Positions 43,201 through 52,175 of a DNA stretch of 64,000 nt are shown piece after piece. Within the stretch, counting starts at the first letter, position 1; every line of letters starts with the position of its first letter. Under the pieces are notes generated by a model. It was given only the letters and a program-made list of their open reading frames with translations, was not told where the DNA came from and ran no database searches. Position numbers and translations under genes: made by a program. This DNA comes from JAKAAZ01 sp963817855 (GTDB lineage: Bacteria; Acidobacteriota; Terriglobia; Terriglobales; Acidobacteriaceae): NCBI GenBank assembly GCA_963817855.1, contig CAWFQA010000004.1, positions 124,001 to 188,000 on the forward strand. Reading direction: 5' to 3'.

Positions 43201-43529
43201 ACGTGGCCGCCCAGGTCGGGCAGGATCGTGATCTTTAAATATTTGTTCTCGAGATAGATGGCGCGATAAGTCATAGGGACGCGATCATTCGTAAGATCGT
43301 CGAGCATGGTGTACGGATACACGGGAGATTTGCTGACCAGCGGGAATGCCGGATTGGGATCGGCTGGCCCAAGCTTGTAGGTCGGGATGGTGATCGTGCC
43401 TTCCCATCCACGCACGGCGTTGCCTGGTTCTGGCGCGGAGGTTTTCACCTGGCTGTGAGCCAGGCCGGAGGATAGTAAGCAGCAAGCAAGCGCGATGCAA
43501 GGCAGAAATACGCGGCGTCTCATTTTCAT
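40227..43529 (-). CDS. secreted DUF5107-TPR protein (copy A)
   Basis: A 1,100-residue exported protein of unknown function. After a signal peptide (FLPCIALACCLLSSGLAHSQ) comes a DUF5107 domain of about 330 residues, with WEGTITIPTYKLG and LPDLGGHVYSVYDKIDHRE. These are galactose-mutarotase-like, probably binding or acting on sugars. From about residue 515 it is made of TPR-type helical repeats. A paralogue (copy B) lies about 9 kb away on the other strand, in the same gene set. I start it at ATG 43529, which has GGGAGA upstream; a TTG at 43559 is possible. It lies 78 bases downstream of a DUF4832 gene, so the two form an operon on the minus strand. Confidence 0.85.
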   Translation of the reverse strand: MKMRRRVFLPCIALACCLLSSGLAHSQVKTSAPEPGNAVRGWEGTITIPTYKLGPADPNPAFPLVSKSPVYPYTMLDDLTNDRVPMTYRAIYLENKYLKITILPDLGGHVYSVYDKIDHREVLYRDNVIKYGLVGPRGAWISGGMEFSFPFAHTTDTVSSVNSVLRHNPDGSATSVVGAIDWVSNMHWEISITLRPNTARVEEGVTLFNSTPRNHLYLFWTNTAVQATNDLQYIYPMRETIYDDPFAIAQSWPVWDGVDQSWYKNDASAMAAFGRDVQRNFFGIYYHASNYGVVHVADFRQDPGKKIWTWGTAPVGKIWDHILSDNDGSYNEIQSGRFYTQGYREFMNPRRVENWTEYWYPVRGLDGGFVEATSQLAINAVYPADNSSQGQVKLLVSPVVDVADATIVVKQGSNMLREFHHVNFATLQTATYTIPVQNMEEAKKNLSVEILSSQGKKLLQWSAAEPIDGNPNFVPMAGKPIAQPIPINAQTPIEQLYLQGVFLEKTENQLGALKLFDRVLAQDSGYVPALMKEAWYSYSAADFKKAESLIARAAERDTEDPYIAYTHGVIDRADGRYSLANDALWSAIHYGAAIAPGPTLAASYVELGEIALRQCKPAQAVDLLKSAVGYNPDDAFALADLAAAERLSGNQHDAAQYSADAVKKMPVLPYALAEQWLDTSASAGAASSSKPSWTSIINADPQNYLAVASWYHSIGAWQSSDAILHLAEANPSTAEIAPMIDYYLASNARQLGHDQQADAYAKKAAVSTITDTFPNRLEDVAVLREAMENNPADAQAQYSLGNFLFAKDQYDEAAALWQKALGEGFKNAVVLRNLGVYQWHVKHDLSSAANYYSQAIQMTPDDYRLYPDLDEIYTEQGNTSARTALFQNAPPEVLNQDTVRARRALLFLEQGKYDDAMALFANHSYKPWEGGVVMHNMFIFTNIAEGKRELQNHHADAAEASFRKALEYPANLGTGEPAQPDTAEQMYWIGNALQTQGKSAEAKAAWQKSADQGKGKTNVSAVYSALAYQKLGQNEQAQRILQGVIQSAAQPKPTAEDYFAAGTAEQYRNHADQARKYFQQALDLNPSFWQARIALQNLGS

Positions 43530-43607
43530 TTCTAAAATTCTCCCGAATTGTAGGTTCAATTCTTTCTTAATGCGTTTTTTTTAACACGCAGTTATCGCAT
43601 GGCGACG

Positions 43608-45147
43608 CTAGGGATGCGATGGCGCTGGATTCGCTTCCGCAGCGTTGGCCGCCAACGTTTGGTGAACCGTCACATTTCCCAGGGCATACCACCCATCGAC
43701 ATCCATGCCCTGGATCGCGAGCTTGATTGCGGGCTTGCCAGTCGCTGGGTCAACAATGGCGATGCTCATTTGATAGTCTCCATCGGGTAGATTGGCCGGA
43801 ATGAAGACGGAATTGTTGTACAGATTGTCCCCTGGCATCCACGTGCGGATGTCGGCGCCTGTGATCATGACGGCGCTGGTTTGCTTGTTGCTTAAACGCA
43901 ACGCCAGCGAAAATTTCCGATAGCAAGGTGCGTCTCCATCATTTTCCCACCAGGACGTAAATGCAATTTTCCTGTCCGGTCCGATGACCGCGGGATAGGT
44001 AAACCGCCGCAGTGCGAAGCGGTAGCCCATATGTTTCAGCCAGCGATTCACTTCCGGCCACCACTCTTTGGGTACGGCGGAAGATTTGGCATTGAAGGAA
44101 GAAATGTGCCATTTGAGGGATTGATCGATGATGTAGGAGATGTCCCAGCGATGGTCCTTCCAGGTTTGCATCACGCCGCAGGCTTCCAGGGAGACCGGCG
44201 CTTTTTTCCAGGCATTTTGCAGGCCATCTTCAATGACGGCTTCTGGATAGTAGTCCGTCATGTGATTCCACGTTTTACTAAAGATACCCATATCTCCCAG
44301 GCAGTCGGCGCGCCATCCCACGTTAGCCTTTGACAGCGCGTAGCCATCGGTTTTTGGATCGGTGGGCTGCACTGCCAGCGGAGTTTTGTGGAAGGAGTCG
44401 AGATAGCTGTCCATCAGGTTGTGCATGACCTGGGTAGTCAGCATCGGTGTGCCGGCTCCCTCTCCCCAGGGACCGACAATGGAAATGTCGACGAGATTCA
44501 GGTCCGGGTCGCCGTCATAACGAGCTCCCAACGCTCGAATCATGCCGCCGAAGAAGTGCGCGTACGCTGGATTCATCGGGTCAACCATCCACTGCCCTTC
44601 ATACGGAGCCCAGTCGGGTTGACTGCTGGGCAACGGACGATACCAGGACGAGTGGCGGCCGTCGCCAGGAGCCTTGCGGAGAACTTCTCCGGTAACTTTT
44701 CTGTACCAGTCGGGAACATCGCTTTCCGGGTCCGGTGCCGTATGGCGCGATGCGCAACATCAAAGTCTGGTGGCGCGCGTGGGCGGTTTGCAAGGCCTTG
44801 TCGAGCATGTCCCAGTTGTAGACACCTTTTTGAGGCTCGACAAATCGCCAGTAGATACGGAAGTAGGCGATCGTGGTCATGGGAAAGTCTTTGGTCTGGA
44901 GACTCCCATGGAAGGGTTGATACTCGATAGGGAATCCCTCGGTCCACTTGGTTCCGGCGTTCAGGCTGTCGCCGTTGAAGCGCTGAAATGTGGTGAACCC
45001 AATATCCGGGTTGACGAGCGTGCCATCGAATGGTTTCGGCTTGACGGTGATGGTCTCCGTCTGCGATTGCGCGAAGACGGCTCCGGAAGATCCCAGAGAG
45101 AAGTACCCGGCACAGAATAAAAGGACAGCCAATCTGAAGCGGCGCAT
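43608..45147 (-). CDS. secreted DUF4832-type protein (copy A), frame broken near 44729
   Basis: A glycoside-hydrolase-like TIM-barrel protein followed by a beta-sandwich. The N-terminal half is in frame from ATG 45147 (AGGAG site): signal peptide FRLAVLLFCAGYFSLGSSG, then NPDIGFTTFQRFNGDS and YFRIYWRFVEPQKGVYNWD. The C-terminal half (PYEGQWMVDPMNPAYAHF, then DISIVGPWGEGAG) lies one frame over. Removing one C (GGG on the plus strand, 44728-44730) restores one protein. The middle then reads YGTGPESDVPDWYRK, as expected. The C-terminal part shows YRFALRRFTYPAV, TSWWENDGDAPCY and the GDNLYN motif of DUF4832. Such proteins usually pair DUF4874 with DUF4832; no activity is established that I know of. 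Downstream is DUF5107 copy A. Confidence 0.82.
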
Positions 45148-45496
45148 GTTAGCAAGCTCCTGGAGCCGGCAATTACGGTCTCCCGTGGTCTCGCGACGAC
45201 CTTGCAACTCGAAGGCTTCATCGAATGCTGCGAGCCGGAGCAGGTGAGTGCCCGTGGGATTACGATTTGCAGGCCATGGTTTTTCGATAAACCGAATTGG
45301 ATTACGTATACTTCCGTTCAAGAGTATTCTACTTCTACCTGGAATCCTAACGATTCGAGACAACAGAGTGCGAAACCTGGATCGACAAAATTGACGATTG
45401 AAAACCTGCAGATTGACGGCTGCCGACCTCACACTTATTTACCTGCTACCTGCGGTTCTGCCAATGAACCGACCCACATGAATAGGGAGAAATGCC
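45148..45496. other. 349-base divergent gap between DUF4832 copy A and GH42-like copy A
   Basis: No gene. A TATACT word (45307-45312) in TTACGTATACTT shares ACGTATACT with the agaS/PfkB gap. It may be a -10 or a regulator site. Also present are an AGGGAGA ribosome site at 45484-45490 for the next gene and AT-rich stretches near 45320-45380. Confidence 0.45.
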
Positions 45497-48400
45497 TTGA
45501 ATCGTAAAAAGTATGATGCCAGCCGGAGAGGATTTCTCCGCAGCGCTGTTGCTTCTGCCATGTTGAGCCCTGCCCTTATGGCGATGGGACAGTCCACCAA
45601 CGGCTCGGTTGAAGTTACTCCCACTGGACCGGACGCGATGGTGCTGGGACGCATCAAGCTCGACCAGGAATTGGCGAATCAGGATGGAGTATTGAGCGGC
45701 CACCTGCGTTTTCTGCGGGTTGTGACGGGTCCGGTGGTGGTGCGATGGATCGACAGTTTTGGTCGAGTGAGCGGTGAGCAGACTTTGTCAGTTGGATCAG
45801 GTACAGTGACGGCACCGTTTTCATTCAATATGCGGGCTGGACTGACGTATGTGAACTGGATTCGGGTGACCGTGAATGGCGTGCCGCAGGTAGCCACCGC
45901 AAAATTCATGCTTTCGCCAGAACATACGCCGTGGAACGATTTTCATACCATCAGCTGGGCGCACTATCCCGACGGATTCTATGATCAACTGCGCGCGGCC
46001 GGAATGGATGCCATTATCGCTTATGTCAATGATGATTTCGAACCGGTCCTGGATAACGATTTTCGCTACTACGTAGAGCAGATGGCCTGGGAAGTGTTTT
46101 CCATCTATCACAAGGACCAGCCAATGTGGAGAACCTTGCTGGCTAAGGTCAGCACGGATCGCGACAACCTGGATTTGTGGGTGCGGCAACCTTGTGTCAA
46201 TGACCCGGTAACGACCGCGTATTTGCGTGAGCACATCACTCGATTCGCTCGCATGTATGGTCCGTTCCGTCCGCTGTTTTACAACGTTGCCGACGAGTTG
46301 GGACAGGGCGACCAGATCCGGCCGAACGATTTTTGCCACTCGAAATTCTGCACCGGAAAATTCGCCGAATACCTCCGGGCTTTGTACCACCTGCCTCCCC
46401 ACGTATCCCGCGAATGGGGTCTGGGCGAGTTTACGCGCTGGGACGACACGCCACTGGACGGTTTCCGCGCCGGGGACAAAACCGAATCCATGATTTCCTA
46501 TACAACCACCGACCGGGCGTTTGAAGCGGTTGCGTTGGCCGGCCTGAAGGCACGATATAAAACCATCGGCCAGTTCAATCAGGAATGGGGTACCAGTTTT
46601 CCGGTACCAAGAGGGAACACGGTAATGGACGACAGCTGGAATCCGATTTTGGCGGTGGCGCGGGAGTCGCTGTCGGTTCCGGTGCTGGACGCTGCATCTC
46701 TGGAAAAACAGATGGGGCCACTCGATCAGGCGAACGCTCGCTGGGGCGGTCTGGGCTCCTGGAATGCGCAGAATAAACCCACAGGCTTTAAGAACTGGGG
46801 CGAAGTGGCGGCGTTTCTAAATCGCTACTTTAAAGAGCTGGGCGAGATTAAGTCGACGCGTCACTGGAATGTAAGCCCGTGGAGCGACTTCCGCAATTTC
46901 ATGGACGAGACGTTTGCTGACGGAGTGAAGCGGGCGGCGGATATTTGCAAGGCGGAAGATCCGTACGCGTTATGCGCGACGGAAGGCGGCCAATGTCCGT
47001 TCGCCTTCGGCTGGTACAACTACGAGCAGGTTGTGCGCGCCGTTGACGTGATTGAGCCTTATAACATCGGCAACAACGTGGAAGTGATTCGCTCCTTGAA
47101 TCCGGCGGTCATCATGATTTCGACGCATGGCTTTGGAACGGTGCCGGGACATGCGCTGACAGAAAAGGAACGCATCGCCCAGAAGAGGCAGGTACGACCC
47201 ATCTGGTGGGGACTCTTCCATCGACATAATGCCGCGTTGATCTGGGACGACAACGAAGCCGGCAACGAATTTGTGAATATGCGAACTGGCAAGCTGACCG
47301 CGTCGGCTGAAACATTTTCAGATACATTCCATGAATTGCGCGCAGGCGTCGGCAAGCTGATGATCAACTCCACGCGCAAGCACGATGGCATTGCCATCCA
47401 TTACTCGCAGGCATCGATCCAGGCGCATTGGCTGCTGGACAACCTGAAATATGCGCGGGAATGGATGCTGAAAAGCGGCGGCGACAGCGACAGCGTATGC
47501 GTTGCCGTGCGCAACAGCTGGACCAAGCTGGTGGAAGACGTGGCGCTGCAATACAACTTTGTGGGCAAAGACGGCATTGCCGCTGGAGATTTGAGTTCCG
47601 GAGAATACAAAGTTTTCATCATGCCGCAATCGGTGGCCGTTGGCGTGGAGGAGGTGCAGCAGATACGCGCATTCGTGCAAGCCGGCGGAACGCTGATCGC
47701 AGACTGCCGTGCGGCCGATCTGGATGGGCAGGGGCGCGATATTGGGGGCGCGAAAATTGCTGGATATTTTCCTGCGAATGGAAACGCCGATCTGGATGGT
47801 CATGGCCCGGACTATGGTGGCGGGCAGTTGGATGATGTGTTCGGTATCGACCATGGTCCGGCTCGTACTTTCGCGAAAACTGTGACGGGTACGGGCAATG
47901 AAGGCGCAGTGCAACTGGAAGGCAAGCAGCTGCACGGCCTGCAACCTGGCGACGCAACGGTGGTTGCAGTTTCCGGCAAAGCGCTGGCGCATAGCGGAGA
48001 CGTGCCGCTGGTCATCGTGAATCGATATGGATCCGGGCGGGCAATTTTCTTGAACCTTCAAATTGCCGACTACGCGTACCTGCGCCTGAAGGGAAATTCT
48101 GTGTCGAGTTTTCCTGAGCTGATGGAGAGCGTGTTTGCGCTGGCCGACGTGAAGCCGCAGGTGCGCGTGTTGGGCCCGGATGGCACGCGTTTGCCGGGAA
48201 CGGAAATCGTTCGCTTCTCCAATGGGGGGTCTGAACAGGTTGGAATTTTCCGCAATCCTCAGACCGACGACGGTGGATTTGGCGCGTATCCCAAACTGCT
48301 CTCGGACAGCAACGTTCCAGATATCGATCCGAATCTGAGCGTGAATATTGATAACTCGCTGCTGGAAAAAGAAGAAGAAGTCACGATTGAATGGACCGGT

Positions 48401-48802
48401 TCCGGACAGACCTACGATGTGCGCGGACGCAAAGACCTAGGCCAGACCAATACAGTAAAGACGAAGTTGGATCCATGGAGCGCGCTTGTTTTTACCCGGT
48501 CGCAGCGGCCGTTGCCGTCGCTGAAGGTGGAGGTTCGTGGGGCACACGCAGGTGCAATGGCGGAGGTCGTTCTAACGGGAGAGGGTTCGTTGCCGGACGG
48601 CACGTTCCGCGTTGTGCATCTGGAATTTCGCACCCCTGCGGGAGAGTCCTACGAGTTGTACGCGCGCAACGTGATGTTGCACTCCAGTCCCTATGTCGAG
48701 CGCATTCCGTTTGCCGTGAACGATCCAAAGGGCAACTGGAAACTGAGCGCGCATGATCTTGCAACAGGACAAGTGGCCGAAGTTCCGTTTGAGCTGGCAT
48801 GA
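45497..48802 (+). CDS. Tat-exported giant GH42-like glycosidase (copy A)
   Basis: A 1,101-residue protein related to the GH42/beta-galactosidase trimerisation group of clan GH-A. It begins with a Tat signal (DASRRGFLRSAVASAML), then an immunoglobulin-like domain. The TIM barrel has FYNVADELGQG (Glu267 is a candidate acid/base), FTRWDDTPLDGFR and GQFNQEWGTS. A GATase/trimerisation-like part (IADCRAADLDGQGRD) and beta-rich C-terminal domains follow. The start is TTG with AGGGAGA upstream. It is divergent from DUF4832 copy A. The paralogue at 58051 (about 880 residues) is co-linear but shorter. True substrate unknown; beta-galactoside or another plant glycoside is plausible. Confidence 0.85.
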   Translation: MNRKKYDASRRGFLRSAVASAMLSPALMAMGQSTNGSVEVTPTGPDAMVLGRIKLDQELANQDGVLSGHLRFLRVVTGPVVVRWIDSFGRVSGEQTLSVGSGTVTAPFSFNMRAGLTYVNWIRVTVNGVPQVATAKFMLSPEHTPWNDFHTISWAHYPDGFYDQLRAAGMDAIIAYVNDDFEPVLDNDFRYYVEQMAWEVFSIYHKDQPMWRTLLAKVSTDRDNLDLWVRQPCVNDPVTTAYLREHITRFARMYGPFRPLFYNVADELGQGDQIRPNDFCHSKFCTGKFAEYLRALYHLPPHVSREWGLGEFTRWDDTPLDGFRAGDKTESMISYTTTDRAFEAVALAGLKARYKTIGQFNQEWGTSFPVPRGNTVMDDSWNPILAVARESLSVPVLDAASLEKQMGPLDQANARWGGLGSWNAQNKPTGFKNWGEVAAFLNRYFKELGEIKSTRHWNVSPWSDFRNFMDETFADGVKRAADICKAEDPYALCATEGGQCPFAFGWYNYEQVVRAVDVIEPYNIGNNVEVIRSLNPAVIMISTHGFGTVPGHALTEKERIAQKRQVRPIWWGLFHRHNAALIWDDNEAGNEFVNMRTGKLTASAETFSDTFHELRAGVGKLMINSTRKHDGIAIHYSQASIQAHWLLDNLKYAREWMLKSGGDSDSVCVAVRNSWTKLVEDVALQYNFVGKDGIAAGDLSSGEYKVFIMPQSVAVGVEEVQQIRAFVQAGGTLIADCRAADLDGQGRDIGGAKIAGYFPANGNADLDGHGPDYGGGQLDDVFGIDHGPARTFAKTVTGTGNEGAVQLEGKQLHGLQPGDATVVAVSGKALAHSGDVPLVIVNRYGSGRAIFLNLQIADYAYLRLKGNSVSSFPELMESVFALADVKPQVRVLGPDGTRLPGTEIVRFSNGGSEQVGIFRNPQTDDGGFGAYPKLLSDSNVPDIDPNLSVNIDNSLLEKEEEVTIEWTGSGQTYDVRGRKDLGQTNTVKTKLDPWSALVFTRSQRPLPSLKVEVRGAHAGAMAEVVLTGEGSLPDGTFRVVHLEFRTPAGESYELYARNVMLHSSPYVERIPFAVNDPKGNWKLSAHDLATGQVAEVPFELA

Positions 48803-48875
48803 CGTCAGCTCGATTGTTGATTTGAATTATTCGACCGTCGATTCACGTGGATTTGTAACAGTGTTAGGTACAAAT

Positions 48876-49166
48876 GTGGATTCTTCAGATGCCGATGCCG
48901 TTCGCTATCCGGGAATGACTATAGCGCAGCTGCGCGAGTATTTTCTGCTGGGCGCCCTATTCCAATCAGGGAAGATTCAAAGCGTGTATGTGGACCTCGA
49001 CCGAACCGTGAGCGGGTCTGCGGTTTCACTTCATCAACCGCTCGCGCTGCCTACCTATCCTGAGTTGCGCCCAGATTTGTTTACGGAGAGGCGCGAGCTG
49101 GGCGTCTTGGATATCGGAGAGCCAGGAAAAGTTCGAGTGCGCGGGGGCTGTCGCATCGAAGAGCAA
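48876..49166 (+). pseudogene. kduI: 5'-fragment of kduI (5-keto-4-deoxyuronate isomerase)
   Basis: About 97 codons matching the N-terminal third of KduI, the enzyme that isomerises 4-deoxy-L-threo-5-hexosulose-uronate from pectin lyase products. VRYPGMTIAQLREYFLLGAL, IQSVYVDLDRTVSGSAV and FTERRELGVLDIGEPGKVRV are characteristic. A full KduI is about 280 residues, so the rest is missing; the coding sequence is cut just where the next gene (a cupin) starts at 49167. It is a broken gene, and the fragment is unlikely to function. It sits in a locus with a GH28 gene elsewhere in the window, which is consistent with a past pectin-uronate pathway. Confidence 0.8.
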
Positions 49167-49636
49167 ATGATGAAATTGGGGGATAATGGCCATGGCGATC
49201 ACCGGAAGCACAGAATTGGCGCAGGCTGGAGGCGTGGACCATTACTCCGCGGCGGAACTGGAGCAGATGGCGCACAAGCTGGAGCAACAGGAAAGTTTTC
49301 GCACCACTGGATCAGCCGCTGCAACGTTGGACAAATATCCGGGCAGCTTTACGATGCTGACCGTGCGCAACAGTCAGCGGCGGCGCCGAATTGCACGAAT
49401 ACTACGCCGATATCTTCTTCGTCGTCGACGGTGAAGCGACGCTGACCAGCGGTGGCACATTGCTCGATCCTAAGACAACAGCTCCGGGCGAGATACGCGG
49501 AAGCGCCATCTCTGGTGGGGTGGAGCAGAAACTTGGCAAGGAGGATGTGGTGCATATTGCACCCGACACGCCGCACCAGCTTTCCGTTCCCAAAGGGAAA
49601 AGTTTCACCTACTTTGTCGTCAAAGTGAAGGAATAA
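49167..49636 (+). CDS. secreted small cupin protein (frame broken at two places)
   Basis: A probable secreted cupin of about 155 residues. In the raw frame it is broken twice. ATG 49167 starts MMKLG, then one surplus base in a GGGGG run (49178-49182) shifts the frame; removing it gives MMKLGIMAMAITGS, a signal peptide. The second break is near 49371-49375, again one base too many. After repair the protein reads DHYSAAELEQM, TLDKYPGSFTMLTVR, GAELHEYYADIFFVVDG (cupin motif 1 His) and HIAPDTPHQLSVPKGK (motif 2 His). Cupins of this layout are often sugar-acid or small-molecule-binding proteins. No function can be assigned. Confidence 0.68.
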
Positions 49637-49706
49637 GTTTGATCGCATCGCGCGACAAGCGCGCATGTTCGCGAAATGAAGCGAACGATTGCGACAAGGA
49701 GCAAGC

Positions 49707-51217
49707 GTGCAACTTAGAAAATTTGCCGCAGTAGCGGTGGTTCTGGGGCTGGCATCCGGCATGTCGGCGCAGCAGACTACGGTGGTTGTCAAGCCAGTCG
49801 AGATTCACGACGTCCTGATCAATCCGGGCATTGGATTTATGACGTTTCAACGTTTTAACGGCGATGCGTTGAATGGCGGGACGAAATGGACCGAGGGATT
49901 TCCGATCCAGTATCAGCAGCCTTCCGGAACTCTGGAGAACAAAGATTTTCCCGAGACGAGCATTGCATATTTTCGTGTCTATTGGAGATTTCTGGAACCG
50001 GAAAAAGGCGTCTACAACTGGGGAGTTAATCGACAAAGCGCTGCAGACCGCGAATGCGCGTCACCAAACATTGATGTTGCGTATCGCGCCGCACGGCACC
50101 GATGCTGCCAGCGATGTGCCTGGCGTGGTACCGGCAGGAGACCGGCGAGAAATATCACAAAATTCCCGGCGGGTGGGACGCAACCACCGGCAAGTGGCTG
50201 ATCAATCCTGAAAATCCTGCGTATGCAAAAGAATTTGGCGATTGCATTCGAGCGCTCGGCAACCGCTACGATGGAGATCCTGACCTGGACCTTGTCGACA
50301 TTTCAATTCTGGCTGCATGGGGCGAGGGAGCCGGAACGAGCCTGCTGAGTGACACGACGCGGCATACGCTGATCGATAGCTATACGGACTCGTTTCACAA
50401 GACGCCGCTGGTCACGCAACTGGGCGACGAAAAAACTGTGGCGTACACGCTATCCAAATCCTATGAAGGCGCGAGCAATGACGCCGCCCCAAACCAGCGG
50501 GCCGCAAGTCTTGGGGAGGAGCTGCCGCACGTCGGCTGGCGCGCGGATTGCCTGGGAGACATGGGCTCCTTCAGCAAAACTTTCAACCTGATGACGGATG
50601 TCTATCCCGAGGCGATCGTCAACCTTGGGCTTGCCGATGCATGGAAGACGGCGCCGGTCACGATGGAAGCTTGCGGCGTGATGCAGAACTGGAAAGATCG
50701 AGGATGGGATTTGGAGTACATCATCGATCAGTCGATCAAGTGGCACATGTCTTCGTTCAATGCGAAATCGTCGCCGGTGCCGCCGGAGTGGCGTGCGCAG
50801 GTGAACGAGTGGTTGAATCGCATGGGATACAGGTTTGTGTTGCGCCGCTTCACATATCCTGCGACGGTCGATGCCAGCCGCAACCTGGCCTTCACCTCCT
50901 GGTGGGAGAACAAAGGGGACGCGCCGGCCTACCGCCGTTACCCGCTCGCGCTGCGGCTGAAGAACGATAAGAGCTCCGCGATCCTGATGACGAATGCCGA
51001 TGTTCGCACCTGGATGCCGGGCGACAATCTTTATGACAATGCGGTCTTCGTTCCGCGATCACTGCCGAATGGCAACTACACATTGGAGATTGCTCTCGTC
51101 GACCGGGCAACGCGCGAACCCAAAATTAAACTCGCTATTGCAGGAAGGGAAACCGATGGGTGGTATCCGATGGGTACGATCAAGATCAGCACAGCTGAGG
51201 CTGCCGCGAAACAGTGA
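49707..51217 (+). CDS. secreted DUF4832-type protein (copy B), frame broken at two places
   Basis: Paralogue of the DUF4832 protein at 43608-45147. GTG 49707 with AAGGAG upstream opens a signal peptide (QLRKFAAVAVVLGLASGM), and NPGIGFMTFQRFNGDALNGG and YFRVYWRFLEPEKGVYNW follow. Two breaks, each of one surplus base, lie in GGGG (50020-50023) and GG (50122-50123). After repair the middle reads ALQTANARHQTLMLRIAPHG and WYRQETGEKYHKIPGGWDA. The C-terminal part has LVDISILAAWGEGAG, YRFVLRRFTYPAT, TSWWENKGDAPAY and the GDNLYDN motif of DUF4832. Length would be about 500 residues. Function unknown. Confidence 0.8.
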
Positions 51218-51271
51218 GCATCGCGCTTGAGACGGATAGCATGACTTGCTGCCTGCGCCGTCACGGCACGC

Positions 51272-51913
51272 TTAACGAACAAGTTTGAGCATGCCAAATT
51301 GTTCTGGAGCGTGAAAGCTGGTCTGGCGAGGAGGTTGCCAAGCGATCTCCACCGGCTTTGTGCCTTGGCTGCGGAAAAAGTTGATGCGAAGAAGATTGCC
51401 GGCTCTGGCCTCGCCTGCCTCGAGGGAGGCGTAGGGAATCCGCATCGATCCGTACCAGATTTTCTTGTCGTGGTCGATGCGAGCGGCAACCTGGAAGCCC
51501 GATTTCCACGATGTCAGGGCGACCTTATCCGGCTGCTTCAGATCGATATCAAGATCGAGCCATTCGCCTTGCGGAGAAAGCTCAAACTCCTTGTATCGGT
51601 CGATGGGACCTTCCGGGGACCCGATGAAGGCTTCGGCAACATCCCAGTTCCATAAGCCGCCGGTCGGTTTGTCCAGCACGGGATTCGGCTTCAGATGAAG
51701 CTCCTGATATGGACAGACGAACAGGAAGTAGAGATGAGAAGGAGTCCATCGGGACCGAATTTCCGTGGCATGCCCGTCAACTTTGTTACCGTACGCATCG
51801 TCACGCATCCAGGTGATTGGGGCATCGCGCCAGAATTCCGACTGGGGATCGGTACCAGCGGCGGAAGCGTCTTCAACAAAATTTGAAATGGCCTGCGGCA
51901 GGTCATAATGCAT
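51272..51913 (-). CDS. CBM9-like carbohydrate-binding domain protein
   Basis: A 213-residue protein with the family-9 carbohydrate-binding fold: IRSRWTPSHLYFLFVCPYQE, WDVAEAFIGSPEGPIDRYKE and FELSPQGEWLDLDID are typical. There is no signal peptide, so it is probably cytoplasmic or exported by another route. The start is ATG 51913, with CAGGAGAGAC upstream. It lies convergent to DUF4832 copy B and divergent from DUF5107 copy B, so it is a singleton in the locus. It may bind saccharides such as the ones the neighbouring proteins act on. Confidence 0.82.
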   Translation of the reverse strand: MHYDLPQAISNFVEDASAAGTDPQSEFWRDAPITWMRDDAYGNKVDGHATEIRSRWTPSHLYFLFVCPYQELHLKPNPVLDKPTGGLWNWDVAEAFIGSPEGPIDRYKEFELSPQGEWLDLDIDLKQPDKVALTSWKSGFQVAARIDHDKKIWYGSMRIPYASLEAGEARAGNLLRINFFRSQGTKPVEIAWQPPRQTSFHAPEQFGMLKLVR

Positions 51914-52175
51914 TCTTCGGTCTCTCCTGGAACTCTGAATCTGGTGAGCTGGCGGGTCTGCCTTCACCTTACCGCAAGAGCGAATACGTCTCCAGCCAGG
52001 TTGCGGTTGATTACGAGCGTTTTGTTTCATTTCTCCGTATATAATCGTTTCGATATCCAGAAGATTGGTTCCCGGGTCACCTAAACGCAACCAGATCCAG
52101 GATGGGTTTCGGCGTCGTTCGTCGCGCAAGATTGTACGATCAGCATGTATTTTCTTACCCGAAAAGAGAGAATCG

